Assembly (NCBI GenBank): GCA_937958265.1
Contig: CALGNX010000005.1
Span: forward strand, 1-64,000
Source of the DNA: an uncultured Algibacter sp.
GTDB lineage: Bacteria; Bacteroidota; Bacteroidia; Flavobacteriales; Flavobacteriaceae
DNA: 64,000 nucleotides
Direction: 5' to 3'
The notes below the pieces were generated by a model. That model made no database searches. It was not told the origin of the DNA and worked only from the letters and a program-made list of their open reading frames with translations. The position numbers were made by a program, and so were the translations under genes. Shown one piece after another: positions 8,627 to 17,698 of this stretch (position 1 is its first letter; each line of letters opens with the position of its first letter).

Positions 8627-9364
8627 TTATATATTAATATGATTTTTAATGGTAATTTCAATCTGCTCAATAAGCGCTTGCTTATCCACAAATATACTCA
8701 ATTCTAATGGTTTATGCACTGTAAACTCTAGATGATTACCTAACCCCATTGGGAATTTGCCATACCTAAACATTTTCCAAGAGTTATTAATTGTTACGGG
8801 TACGATTAAGGCAGATGGTATTTTTTTAAACAAGATATCCAAACCTTTAGTTTGAAACGGTTTTGGGGTGCCATCCTTACTTCGTGTACCTTCAGGAAAA
8901 ATAATAGCAGCATAATTATTTTCTTCAATATAACTACCAAACTTCATTAACGTTGGTAGCGATTGTCTAGGGTTTTTCCGATCTATTAAAGCCGCTCCAC
9001 CATGCCTCAAATTATACGATACACTGGGTATACCCTTACCTAGCTCTATTTTACTTATAAATTTAGGGCTGTGTTTGCGCAGATACCAAGTAAGTGGGTA
9101 TATATCGTGTAGACTTTGGTGATTTGCTACAATAATTAAAGGCCGGTTAGCATCTAAATTATGTGGGTTATTAAAAGTGAATCGTGTACCCAAAATATTG
9201 CCGCAACGCATTAAACAAAATTGCAGTGCATAAACAGATTGTTGATGGATTTTATGCCCAAAAAAATTAAAACAAATCCATTGTACCGGATGAAAAATAA
9301 GCAATGCTATTACAAAAAACACATAATAAACAAATGATAAGGGATACGAGAGCAGTTTTTCCAT
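8627..9364 (-). CDS. plsC: 1-acyl-sn-glycerol-3-phosphate acyltransferase (PlsC)
   Basis: 245 residues with an N-terminal membrane segment (about 8-28), the acyltransferase H(X4)D motif NHQSLHD at 81-87 and the glycerophosphate-binding motif FPEGTR at 156-161. It transfers an acyl chain to lysophosphatidic acid at the inner membrane. It is first gene of a two-gene unit with the desaturase. The window encodes a second PlsC at 55248-55985, so the two may differ in acyl preference. The sequence TATTTTTG on the minus strand ends only five bases before the ATG; if it is a promoter, the mRNA would be nearly leaderless. Confidence 0.9.
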   Translation of the reverse strand: MEKLLSYPLSFVYYVFFVIALLIFHPVQWICFNFFGHKIHQQSVYALQFCLMRCGNILGTRFTFNNPHNLDANRPLIIVANHQSLHDIYPLTWYLRKHSPKFISKIELGKGIPSVSYNLRHGGAALIDRKNPRQSLPTLMKFGSYIEENNYAAIIFPEGTRSKDGTPKPFQTKGLDILFKKIPSALIVPVTINNSWKMFRYGKFPMGLGNHLEFTVHKPLELSIFVDKQALIEQIEITIKNHINI

Positions 9365-9720
9365 TCCCCAAAAATAATAAACTATGTTTTAGTAGCTACC
9401 ACCATATGTGTTATTTTTATAATTTGATGTTGCTAAACAACGCCCAAAAGTGGCATCTTATGCTTACCTAAGAATTTTAATACTAAAAGGTTTTGTTATT
9501 TGTATTAAGATACAAAATCTAGAAATATTAACAATAGGTTATATCGAAAAGTACCTTTTTACTACTAGCATTTTAAAGTAAACTAGGCAATGTGTATTTA
9601 CACTACGTACTGTGAAGTCTAAAATTGTGATTAAAAATCAAAAAATCATGCTTCGAGCATGATTTTTTGATTTTTAAATTTGCACTCTACTTTAGTAAAA
9701 GCAATAGATAAGTAATATTT
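9365..9720. other. Intergenic region holding one large terminator
   Basis: 356 bases between the plsC start and the bacilliredoxin stop. Apart from the long hairpin at 9631-9677 I see no gene or repeat. Confidence 0.6.
9631..9677. terminator. Long bidirectional terminator
   Basis: A 22-bp uninterrupted stem (9631-9652 with 9656-9677) closed by a 3-nt TCG loop, with A-rich and T-rich outer arms so that it works on either strand. On the minus strand it follows the bacilliredoxin gene by about 43 bases. Confidence 0.8.
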
Positions 9721-10131
9721 TTAACAATGAGCATTGTAGGCATCCATAAGGTTTTCTGCTATTAACTCTGCAGGACGACCTTCAATATGATGACGCTCTA
9801 ACATATGCACTAACTCACCATCTTTAAATAAAGCCATACAAGGCGAACTCGGTGGAAACGGTACCATATGGCCACGAGCCGCATCAACAGCTTCTTTGTC
9901 AACCCCTGCAAAAACAGTTGTTATGTGATCTGGTTTTTTAGCATTATCTAAACTCATTCTAGCACCTGGACGCGCATTTGCTGCAGCACAACCGCATACC
10001 GAATTTACAACAACTAAGGTTGTACCTTCTTTTGCAATAGCAGTATTAACAGCTTCTGCAGTGTGTAACTCTTCAAAACCAATCCTGGTTAAATCCTCTC
10101 GCATTGGTTTTACTAAATCTGCTGGATACAT
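9721..10131 (-). CDS. Bacilliredoxin, BrxA/BrxB (YphP/YqiW) family
   Basis: 136 residues, matching the family throughout: MYPADLVKPM at the start, the active site C46-G47-C48 (VNSVCGCAAANARPGARMSL) and a thioredoxin-like fold ending LERHHIEGRPAE. The family removes bacillithiol from S-bacillithiolated proteins in Firmicutes. Bacillithiol synthesis is also known in some Bacteroidota, but its genes are not in this window, so the thiol partner is an inference. Single-gene unit with its own promoter and terminator. Confidence 0.9.
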   Translation of the reverse strand: MYPADLVKPMREDLTRIGFEELHTAEAVNTAIAKEGTTLVVVNSVCGCAAANARPGARMSLDNAKKPDHITTVFAGVDKEAVDAARGHMVPFPPSSPCMALFKDGELVHMLERHHIEGRPAELIAENLMDAYNAHC

Positions 10132-10164
10132 ATTTTTTATTTTTTTTCTTTAATATTAATAATG

Positions 10165-10172
10165 CAAAGTTA
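10165..10172 (-). promoter_or_regulatory. Candidate -7 box of the bacilliredoxin gene
   Basis: TAACTTTG on the minus strand, an exact TANNTTTG match 33 bases before the start codon. The nearest upstream TTG (10186-10188) has only a 13-nt spacer, so the -33 element is unclear. Confidence 0.4.
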
Positions 10173-10427
10173 GTTAAAAATCCTGCAATATTTATTTTGG
10201 TGTTTCCTTAAAACATTTATGCTACTATAAGGCCAAGCTATCCATAAAGCATTTTTTATGTATTCCCCATTTTTTTCAATTAAAAAACTAGTATGTCCTA
10301 AAAACTTTGCGAACCAACAAAAAAGGATGCCGATTACGCACATAAAACATCACAAAGAACATAAAAGCGCAAAAAATTCAATGAACTGTATTATCTTTCG
10401 GTCTTTATATTTAAATGAATATTTTTT

Positions 10428-11198
10428 ATGAGTTATTCAAAATGGATAGGTGGCGCTTTGGGTTGGTCATTTGGCGGACCAATAGGCGCTATAATAGGTA
10501 TAGCTATAGGCAGTGTTATCGATTCTGTAACAGGTAAAGAAGGCTTTCTTTTGGGTGAACAACAAACAAGTAAAAGGCACACCACTTACGATACAAAACA
10601 GAACGAACGACCACAAACACAGTCTGGCGATTTTGAAGTAAGTTTACTTATTTTGGCGTCTGTAATTATTAAAGCGGATGGGAACCAAGACCAACGCGAA
10701 TTGGATTTTGTACGCGAGCAGTTTACTAACATGTATGGTAAAAATCGTGCAAACCATGCTTTTAAATTATTTAAAAACATAAATAAGCAAGATATTTCTT
10801 TGCGTCCAGTATGTTGGCAAATACGCCAAATGATGGATCACCCAGCGCGTTTGCAACTCTTACACTTTCTATTTGGCATTGCTAAGGCCGATGGTCTTGT
10901 AACTGAAGTTGAAGTTAAGCAAATTTATACTATAGCAGGTTATTTAGGTATTAGCGCTCGTGATTACGAAAGTATTAAAGCCATGTTTTACAACTCTAGT
11001 GATAATGCCTATAAAGTTTTAGAAATAACAAAAGGCGCTAGTGTGGAAGATATTAAAAAAGCGTACCGTAAGATGGTTAAAAAATACCATCCTGATAAGG
11101 TTTTACACTTGGGTGAGGAACACCAAAAAGGCGCTGAAGAAAAGTTTAAGCAGGTACAAGCTGCTTACGAACACATACAAAATGAACGTGGATTTTAA
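10428..11198 (+). CDS. TerB-DnaJ (DjlA-like) co-chaperone
   Basis: 256 residues. A glycine-rich hydrophobic N-terminus (about 7-33, [17 protein letters not shown]) may anchor it to the membrane. A TerB-like helical domain spans about 68-185 (repeated [12 protein letters not shown] and [12 protein letters not shown] motifs). A C-terminal J domain has the essential HPD at 221-223 and the usual flanking helices. This is the architecture of DjlA, a membrane-associated J protein that recruits DnaK. No DnaK gene is nearby. The J domain is complete, so it should stimulate an Hsp70; the TerB part probably binds metal or a partner. Confidence 0.88.
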   Translation: MSYSKWIGGALGWSFGGPIGAIIGIAIGSVIDSVTGKEGFLLGEQQTSKRHTTYDTKQNERPQTQSGDFEVSLLILASVIIKADGNQDQRELDFVREQFTNMYGKNRANHAFKLFKNINKQDISLRPVCWQIRQMMDHPARLQLLHFLFGIAKADGLVTEVEVKQIYTIAGYLGISARDYESIKAMFYNSSDNAYKVLEITKGASVEDIKKAYRKMVKKYHPDKVLHLGEEHQKGAEEKFKQVQAAYEHIQNERGF

Positions 11199-11343
11199 GA
11201 AGTACTACTTATAACTTAACTAATTCTAATTACTAAAAAAAAAAAAATTAAAACACACATGCAATAACTAGTAAATTACCAGGTATTACGAGAAGTATAG
11301 TTTTACATTTTTATGTAACCCATGCAATACTGTGTCTTTTAAA

Positions 11344-11517
11344 TTACCTAAAATCAACTAAAACACCAGATAATACAACGGCTACAACAAGTACAACTAA
11401 AAACATACCTACTACTAAGGCTACTTTTTTAGTGATGCCATCTTTCTGGAAAATATAATTTCTATTAGTATCCTCACTTTCTTTTACAAATTCAAAATTT
11501 TCTTTATCGTTTTTCAT
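11344..11517 (-). CDS. Small single-pass membrane protein (57 residues)
   Basis: An ATG at 11515-11517 opens 57 codons beginning MKNDKENFEFVKESEDTNRN. The protein has a charged, probably cytoplasmic N-terminus of about 30 residues followed by one strong transmembrane helix (VALVVGMFLVVLVVAVVLSGVL, about 32-53) and a three-residue tail. The sharp soluble/hydrophobic division and ordinary codon use argue that it is real. The function is unknown. It lies between the TerB-DnaJ and SulP genes but on the opposite strand. Confidence 0.6.
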   Translation of the reverse strand: MKNDKENFEFVKESEDTNRNYIFQKDGITKKVALVVGMFLVVLVVAVVLSGVLVDFR

Positions 11518-11522
11518 ATTTT

Positions 11523-11768
11523 TTATTTTATTGTTAAAATTAAATTATCACTTACAAGACCCCACTGGAAAAACTTGCACTTTTTTTTGAACCAAAGTAA
11601 AACACAAATAGCAGTACCTAAAAAGAATACAAAACACCTGCTATAATTAATAACTACGACTAGCAATAATAAAACTGTTGGCTCAATGGATTTGCTAACA
11701 AGTTGATAGACATATCTGGTGATATTCAAATTTACATGAAGTATAAACACACACTTACTGCTTACCAT
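11523..11768 (-). CDS. Doubtful 81-codon frame with hydrophobic centre
   Basis: It begins MVSSKCVFILHVN and ends 5 bases before the 57-residue membrane-protein gene. It has two possible hydrophobic stretches (about 30-40 and 46-58) and an odd cysteine- and tryptophan-containing tail. It does not look like a family I know. Frames of this length are expected a few times by chance in the non-coding part of a window like this. It may simply be leader sequence of the downstream small gene. Confidence 0.2.
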   Translation of the reverse strand: MVSSKCVFILHVNLNITRYVYQLVSKSIEPTVLLLLVVVINYSRCFVFFLGTAICVLLWFKKKCKFFQWGLVSDNLILTIK

Positions 11769-12147
11769 TTTAATATTAACTCAAATGATAATAGTTGGCA
11801 AAGTATAGTGATATTTTAATAAAAAAAGCATTCAAATAAACAAAGCCGATACTCAATTTACATTACTCATTAATAATATATATGTCATGAATTTTTCTAT
11901 TACATAAATATTATCGGTACTACTTCTACCCTTCTTGTAAATTACAATACTAATTTAAAAAAAAACCAGATTTAAATGAATACATTAAAATCTCTATTAA
12001 ATTAATAAAGAACACGTTAACACTATATAAAACACAAAAATTAGGTCAATTTTAATCTTCTATTTAAAAATGATTAACTTCGAAACTTACTAAGTCTTTA
12101 GTACAAATAACAAATAAATTAAGTAGTAACCAATTACAACTATACAC
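11769..12147. other. Intergenic region upstream of the SulP gene
   Basis: 379 very AT-rich bases with no gene, repeat or hairpin that I can support. The SulP promoter must lie here, but no exact TANNTTTG stands out near the start. Confidence 0.5.
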
Positions 12148-14010
12148 ATGAAAACATTCTTTTCTAACATAAAAGGTGACGCTTTTGGCGGAATAACAGC
12201 AGGTATCGTAGCACTACCACTAGCATTAGCTTTTGGTGTATCCTCTGGTTTAGGACCAACCGCAGGTCTTTACGGTGCTATTTTTATAAGTTTTTTTGCT
12301 GCACTATTTGGAGGAACAAGCACGCAAATTTCTGGGCCTACTGCACCAATGACAGCCGTAAGTATGATTGTAATTGCTGGAATAATTGCCTCTAATGATG
12401 GTGATATAGCCAAGGCATTACCCATAATTCTTACCGTATTTTTATTAGCTGGTTTAATACAAGTCGGACTTGGAGTTTTAGGTTTAGGTAAATATATTAG
12501 ATACATACCATACCCTGTAGTTTCTGGTTTTATGACGGCTATTGGAGTTATTATTCTATTAACGCAAATACTACCATCGTTAGGATACTATCCAAAGGAA
12601 GATTTAGAGTTTGTAAATACCTTTAATGCAGAAGCAAAACAGATAATCTTAGAAAAAATTTTAAAAGACGAAGCTGGATCTGGCCCATTAGTTCTAGAAA
12701 ATTTTAAAGAAACAATTAACCGCTCAAGTGAAATTACCCAAAATTCTATTTTAAAAGAATCTAAAACCTTAGCTGCAAAAAACACCTCTGGCGCTTTAGG
12801 AGCCATAAAGGCAATCCCAAAGGCTTTGCAACATATTAATTGGTTAGAACTCATATTAGCTATGGGCACTATTATTATAATTTATGGTTTCAAACGTATA
12901 ACTAAATCTGTACCAAGCACATTAGTAGCCCTAATAGTAATGTCCGGTATAGCTGTAAGCTTTAATTTAAAATATAGGCCTATTGAAGAAATCCCTAATG
13001 GTTTACCTATTCCAAATTTACAAATTTTTACAAATTTTAGCTTAAGCTCTATTACACCTTATGTGTTTACAGCATTAACACTCGCGCTATTAGGAGCTAT
13101 AGATTCTTTATTAACTAGTGTTGTAGCCGATAATATGACAAAAACAAAGCACAAACCTAATAAGGAATTAATAGGGCAAGGTATTGGCAACAGTATAGCG
13201 GCTATTTTTGGAGGTATTCCTGGGGCAGGGGCCACCATAAGAACAGTTGTTAATATTACCTCAGGAGGAAAAACTAAACTATCTGGAATGATAGCTGGCA
13301 TTATGTTATTGGTTATTCTTTTAGGTTTAGGTCCGGTAGCATCTCAAATTCCCGCAGCTGTTTTAGCGGGAATTTTAATTACAGTTGGTATTGGTGTTAT
13401 GGATTATAAAGGCCTTAAAGCAATACCAGCATTACCAAAAGATATTAAAGTTGGACCTTTAAAAATGAGTTCGGAAGTTTTAATTATGCTTATCGTCTTA
13501 TTACTCTCTACATTTTGGAATCTAGTTTATGCCGTTGGTATTGGCTTAGTTATAGCTTCTTTAATGTTTATGAAAAAGATTGGAGACTTAACCGCCAAGG
13601 GTTCCGATGTAAAATCTTTAAAAGAGGATATCTGGGCAGATGAAGATGAATTTCCTGAAAATTTAAAAGAAGAAGTATTTATAAAACACATTGAAGGCCC
13701 CTTGTTTTTTGGCTCAACTAGCGATTTTCAAGCTTTAACACTTCAAATACCAAAAACAGCAAAAACAATTATTTTAAGATTAGGAAGAATGCCATACCTA
13801 GACCAGTCTGGACTCTACACCATAGAAGACATGCTTTTAGAGTTGAAGAAAAATGATGTAACCATACTCTTTGTTGGCCTATTGGAGCAGCCACGCTATA
13901 TGATGGAACGTATTGGCATAATCCCTAATTTCATATCAAACAAATATATTTTTAACACCTTTCACGATTCTCTAAACTGGGTAAAATCCAATGTAAAAGA
14001 TACTAATTAA
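12148..14010 (+). CDS. SulP-family inorganic anion transporter, probable bicarbonate importer
   Basis: 620 residues. The N-terminal membrane domain of about 460 residues opens with the SulP signature region (GDAFGGITAGIVALPLALAFGVSSGLGPTAG) and has the conserved A-x-F-G-G-x-x-x-Q-I-S-G-P-T-A-P-M stretch. A cytoplasmic STAS domain covers about 540-615 (IEGPLFFGSTSDFQAL, DQSGLYTIEDM). An extra polar insert sits at about 150-230. SulP proteins carry sulfate, bicarbonate or other anions. The beta-carbonic anhydrase gene 19 bases downstream points to bicarbonate (BicA-like) transport; that substrate is inferred from the neighbourhood. Confidence 0.9.
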   Translation: MKTFFSNIKGDAFGGITAGIVALPLALAFGVSSGLGPTAGLYGAIFISFFAALFGGTSTQISGPTAPMTAVSMIVIAGIIASNDGDIAKALPIILTVFLLAGLIQVGLGVLGLGKYIRYIPYPVVSGFMTAIGVIILLTQILPSLGYYPKEDLEFVNTFNAEAKQIILEKILKDEAGSGPLVLENFKETINRSSEITQNSILKESKTLAAKNTSGALGAIKAIPKALQHINWLELILAMGTIIIIYGFKRITKSVPSTLVALIVMSGIAVSFNLKYRPIEEIPNGLPIPNLQIFTNFSLSSITPYVFTALTLALLGAIDSLLTSVVADNMTKTKHKPNKELIGQGIGNSIAAIFGGIPGAGATIRTVVNITSGGKTKLSGMIAGIMLLVILLGLGPVASQIPAAVLAGILITVGIGVMDYKGLKAIPALPKDIKVGPLKMSSEVLIMLIVLLLSTFWNLVYAVGIGLVIASLMFMKKIGDLTAKGSDVKSLKEDIWADEDEFPENLKEEVFIKHIEGPLFFGSTSDFQALTLQIPKTAKTIILRLGRMPYLDQSGLYTIEDMLLELKKNDVTILFVGLLEQPRYMMERIGIIPNFISNKYIFNTFHDSLNWVKSNVKDTN

Positions 14011-14029
14011 GCATTAAAAGTTAATATAT

Positions 14030-14680
14030 ATGAAAAACACGTATTACCACCAATTACTAGAAAACAATAAAAACTGGGTCAAAAAAAAAATTGAAAGTAA
14101 CCCTACTTATTTTGAAGAGCTATCCAAAGGCCAAAAACCACCTGTTTTATGGATAGGATGTGCAGATAGTCGTGTACCTGCAAATCAAATTACAGGAACA
14201 TTACCAGGAGAAATATTTGTACATAGAAACATTGCGAATATGGTGGTACACACAGATATGAATATGTTAAGTGTTTTAGATTACGCGGTAAACCATTTAA
14301 AGGTAAAACATGTTATAGTCTGTGGCCATTACGGCTGTGGTGGTGTACAAGCTGCTATGCAAAACAAATCGCTAGGATTAATAAATAAATGGGTTAGAAA
14401 TATAAAAGAAGTTTATAAAGAGAACCAAACCGAATTAAACAAGATAACTAGTGAAGAAAAACGCTTTGATAGACTGGTAGAATTAAATGTAATGGCCCAA
14501 GTGTATGATCTAGCAAAAACATCTATAATTCAACAATCATGGGTCGATAATAGCGGATTAGAAATACACGGCTGGGTTTACGGCTTAGAAAATGGCATTA
14601 TCAAAGACTTAAAGGTTTCCATGGATAGCACAGCGCATTTAGACGCTATTTTCACTTTAAATTTAGAGAAAAGTACATAG
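14030..14680 (+). CDS. Beta-class carbonic anhydrase
   Basis: 216 residues. The zinc ligands and active-site pair of beta-carbonic anhydrases are all visible: C44, D46 and R48 in CADSRVP, then H100 and C103 in GHYGCGG. The PGEIFVHRNIANMV segment is also typical. It interconverts CO2 and bicarbonate in the cytoplasm. Only 19 bases separate it from the SulP gene, so the pair is almost certainly one transcript, supplying and equilibrating bicarbonate for carboxylation reactions. No signal peptide. Confidence 0.95.
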   Translation: MKNTYYHQLLENNKNWVKKKIESNPTYFEELSKGQKPPVLWIGCADSRVPANQITGTLPGEIFVHRNIANMVVHTDMNMLSVLDYAVNHLKVKHVIVCGHYGCGGVQAAMQNKSLGLINKWVRNIKEVYKENQTELNKITSEEKRFDRLVELNVMAQVYDLAKTSIIQQSWVDNSGLEIHGWVYGLENGIIKDLKVSMDSTAHLDAIFTLNLEKST

Positions 14681-14933
14681 CTTAAGTAATAGTATTTTGT
14701 TATTGTAAAATAAAAAGACAAAAAGATATTTAAACCTGTTGTTTAACGTAAAATTAAACAACATAATTAAAAGTAGCATTAATACTATGGTAAACACATA
14801 ATTTTTTACTATATTTATCACATAATAAGGGAGTTACGTTTTTAAAAAGAATAAAAAAGTAAAAATACAGCCTAAAAACTGTAAGATATTATTCTAATAA
14901 GAATTATAATGCCCTAGCAAAAACATTTATTAT

Positions 14934-16529
14934 ATGAAAACACTACCATATATTGCTTTATTAATAAGTTTTTTTTCTCAAGCACAAATAGATACTAATA
15001 CACCTGCAGACGCGTTACCAAACTATTTAAATGAAAACACCAATTGGGTATTAGATTTTAGTGATGAATTTAATGATACTAATCTCGACCTGAGTAAATG
15101 GACAACACAAGAAAGCACTAAAAGCAGAGCACCAAGACCTAATTTAAGTATAACAGATTGGTGGTGGAAAAATGAAAATGTATCTTTAAATTCCGGAAAC
15201 CTTGTATTAAAAGTACAAAAGCACGACGCCAACACCATGCATTGTGGCTCTATAAACTCCAGAGGCAAATATGAATCTGCTTACGGGTACATAGAAGCTA
15301 GAATAAAAATAGCCGATGCCACTAAAGGTACCCACACGGCACTATGGATGCAAGGCAACAATATGGGTAACATTGACGGCACTGGTATGGATGGTGCGGA
15401 AATAGACGTTTTTGAGTCGGCATGGGTAAACGACTTCACTAAATCCGTTGTACATATAGATGGTTACGCAGCAAAACACCAATCCAATACAAAACGATTT
15501 AACACTCCAGGAATTCACAACGGCTACCACACTTGGGGATTACATTGGACCCCAGATTTTATGAAAATTTATTACGATGGTAAATTAATGACTACCTACG
15601 CATCACCACTATGGATTCCTCAAGTTAAAGAATACCTTTGGCTATCTAATGGTGCTAGTTTTGGCTTTGCTCCAGGGTCAAATAATTTCACAAATCAACC
15701 TACAGGGTTTTTAACCAATGCCTACGTAGATTATATACGCGTATGGAAAGAAGACAACCCCTCTAATTCAACAGGTTGCAATACCGTTTATAATAGTGAT
15801 TTTGAGAACACCTCTAAACAGGATTTTGTTTGGCGTAAAAACAATGAAAATATCAAGCTAGAAGAAACCACAAACCCTGTAGTTACAGGATCTAAATACG
15901 CATTCCTTGATGGGCGTGATGTTAATCGTTTTATACACCAAGATGTAGTTGTTGAGCCCGGTCTAACTTATAATTTTTCATTCTTAGGGCGCATACAAAA
16001 CGAAAACGGAGGCTCTGGCATCTACGCGAACAACCATGCCACAAAAGGCAGAGCAACATTAAAGGGCGAAATATTAAATGGCAATAACACCCTATTAAGC
16101 ATTGCTACCTCATCTAGAAGTAATACAAGTGTAGAAGGCTCTGTATTAATACCAGAGGGTGTTCGGGTTGTAAGGGTGAAAATGAGTAAAAATTGGAATA
16201 TTGCATTTATAGATAAAATAGAATTAACCGCTTCAAATAGTTTAAAGTGTACAACTTTATCTAATGGTTTTAATCAACCAAATAATTTTACGGATAACGC
16301 GATTACTATTTACCCTAATCCAGTACATAATACAACAAAAATATCGGGTATTAAATCCAATTATAATATTACACTTACAGATATTTCAGGAAGAACTTTA
16401 AGAAAATACGCACCACTAAACCAGACGCTAAACATCGATTTAAATGCATACCCTACCGGACTTTATTTACTCCATTTTAGTAATAGAATTGATAATATTT
16501 CATTTTCAAAAAAACTCATTAAACACTAA
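14934..16529 (+). CDS. Secreted GH16 glycoside hydrolase with type IX secretion signal
   Basis: 531 residues. A signal peptide (cleavage near residue 18, SQAQ) is followed by a GH16 catalytic domain (about 35-272) with E156-I-D158-V-F-E161, the bulged ExDxxE active site of laminarinase/agarase/carrageenase-type enzymes; E156 is the nucleophile and E161 the acid/base. A carbohydrate-binding-like beta domain follows (about 279-430, starting CNTVYNSDFEN), then a type A T9SS sorting domain (about 450-531, ITIYPNPVHNTTKISG ... GRTLRKY ... YPTGLYLLHF). It is an endo-acting algal polysaccharide hydrolase sent to the surface or medium. I cannot choose the substrate. There is no SusC/SusD pair nearby, so it stands outside a polysaccharide utilisation locus. 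Confidence 0.92.
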   Translation: MKTLPYIALLISFFSQAQIDTNTPADALPNYLNENTNWVLDFSDEFNDTNLDLSKWTTQESTKSRAPRPNLSITDWWWKNENVSLNSGNLVLKVQKHDANTMHCGSINSRGKYESAYGYIEARIKIADATKGTHTALWMQGNNMGNIDGTGMDGAEIDVFESAWVNDFTKSVVHIDGYAAKHQSNTKRFNTPGIHNGYHTWGLHWTPDFMKIYYDGKLMTTYASPLWIPQVKEYLWLSNGASFGFAPGSNNFTNQPTGFLTNAYVDYIRVWKEDNPSNSTGCNTVYNSDFENTSKQDFVWRKNNENIKLEETTNPVVTGSKYAFLDGRDVNRFIHQDVVVEPGLTYNFSFLGRIQNENGGSGIYANNHATKGRATLKGEILNGNNTLLSIATSSRSNTSVEGSVLIPEGVRVVRVKMSKNWNIAFIDKIELTASNSLKCTTLSNGFNQPNNFTDNAITIYPNPVHNTTKISGIKSNYNITLTDISGRTLRKYAPLNQTLNIDLNAYPTGLYLLHFSNRIDNISFSKKLIKH

Positions 16530-17011
16530 AAGTTTTAACATTACACCTATTAAAACTGTCTGATTGTAAATTAATCTGAAACGTTATGTTTTGTTAAATT
16601 ACTACGAATTATTTTTTTAACTATTGGAAATTCAATTTAGGACAACTAGTATTTACCAAATAGTTTTGGAGTTTATAAATAATAATTCTAAACCTATAAC
16701 ACTTTTATATTAAACTGTAAAAATATTCATTTTTGTACTTAATAGATTTTCCATAAGCACTAGTTATATTGTAAAAAAACCTGAGAGCACAGAGAAATAA
16801 AAACTAATTTAAACCCTAGATAATTAATCCATAACTTTTGTTTAGTATCCTAGAATTTAGTTTAACAATAGCCTCGTTACTTGTATATCAGATCTATTTT
16901 GCTTAATATTTTAGCTATATCTTGGCAAATAATAATTTTAAAACATAGCTATGGTAAAACCAAAATACAACGAACGCATGTATTAATTTTATAAAAGTAC
17001 GGTACAATAAC
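16530..17011. other. Intergenic region after the GH16 gene
   Basis: 482 AT-rich bases with no gene that I can support. It ends at the dispersed repeat copy at 17012. Confidence 0.5.
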
Positions 17012-17110
17012 GCGTTAGGGATTGAGGTATTTGTTGAAGCTCTTTTTGTGTTGTTGCGCTTACGCAACACAAAAAAGCGACTGCCGAAAGCCCGACCCTT
17101 GTGGTAACGC
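17012..17110 (+). repeat. Dispersed structured repeat, copy 1 (cassette A)
   Basis: 99 bp. It starts GCGTTAGGGATTG and ends AGCCCGACCC...GGTAACGC, so the ends GCGTTA/TAACGC can pair. In the middle, GTTGCG-CTTA-CGCAAC forms the tip of a stem that continues (3-nt bulge) through a TTTTTGTG / CACAAAAA base. The same cassette occurs on the minus strand at 26835-26966. It lies between the convergent GH16 and hemJ genes, 16 bases from the hemJ stop. Confidence 0.85.
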
Positions 17111-17126
17111 ACTATTATTTAAAAAA

Positions 17127-17675
17127 CTAGACTTTAGAATTCTTATCCCTTATACTTTTGTAGACTTTAAAACCAAGCATTATAAGTATACCTAAAACTA
17201 TAATCCCAACCACGCCCCAAACCCAATTAATGGCACTTTTTAAAATAACTAAAAATACAACGGCGAACAGAATAAATGTGGCACCCTCGTTCCAAACACG
17301 CATATAATTTGATGTTTTACGAACAACACCACTTTGTAATTGTTTAAAATATTGATGCGTTTTTATGTGGTATAAAAAAAGTAAAAACACAAAGATAAGC
17401 TTCACATGCATCCAAGATTGTTGTAACCAAGCAGGCTGTAGTACAAGCAACCAAATAGCAAATAGAGTAGCTAAAATAGCAGAAGGCCATGTAATGATAT
17501 ACCACAAGCGTTTTGCCATAATTTTAAGCTGCTTACCAAGTATTTCTTTATCTGGCGATGGTTTATAATAAGCTTCTATTTGGTATACAAAAAGCCTTGG
17601 AATATAAAATAAGCCCGCAAACCAAGTTATTACAAAAATAAGATGAAAGGATTTTATATACGAATAATATGCCAT
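17127..17675 (-). CDS. hemJ: Protoporphyrinogen IX oxidase HemJ
   Basis: 182 residues with four predicted membrane helices. It has the HemJ features: an N-terminal conserved histidine in SFHLIFVITWFAGLFYIPRLFVY and the RLW..ITWPS motif after the first loop. HemJ oxidises protoporphyrinogen IX to protoporphyrin IX in the inner membrane and is the usual enzyme in bacteria lacking HemG and HemY. It is last in a minus-strand operon after hemH and a MATE gene (23-base gap). With hemA-hemF and hemB nearby, its function in heme synthesis is well supported by context. The length agrees with the family. Confidence 0.88.
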   Translation of the reverse strand: MAYYSYIKSFHLIFVITWFAGLFYIPRLFVYQIEAYYKPSPDKEILGKQLKIMAKRLWYIITWPSAILATLFAIWLLVLQPAWLQQSWMHVKLIFVFLLFLYHIKTHQYFKQLQSGVVRKTSNYMRVWNEGATFILFAVVFLVILKSAINWVWGVVGIIVLGILIMLGFKVYKSIRDKNSKV

Positions 17676-17698
17676 GGTATAACTTTAGGTGTTTATGG

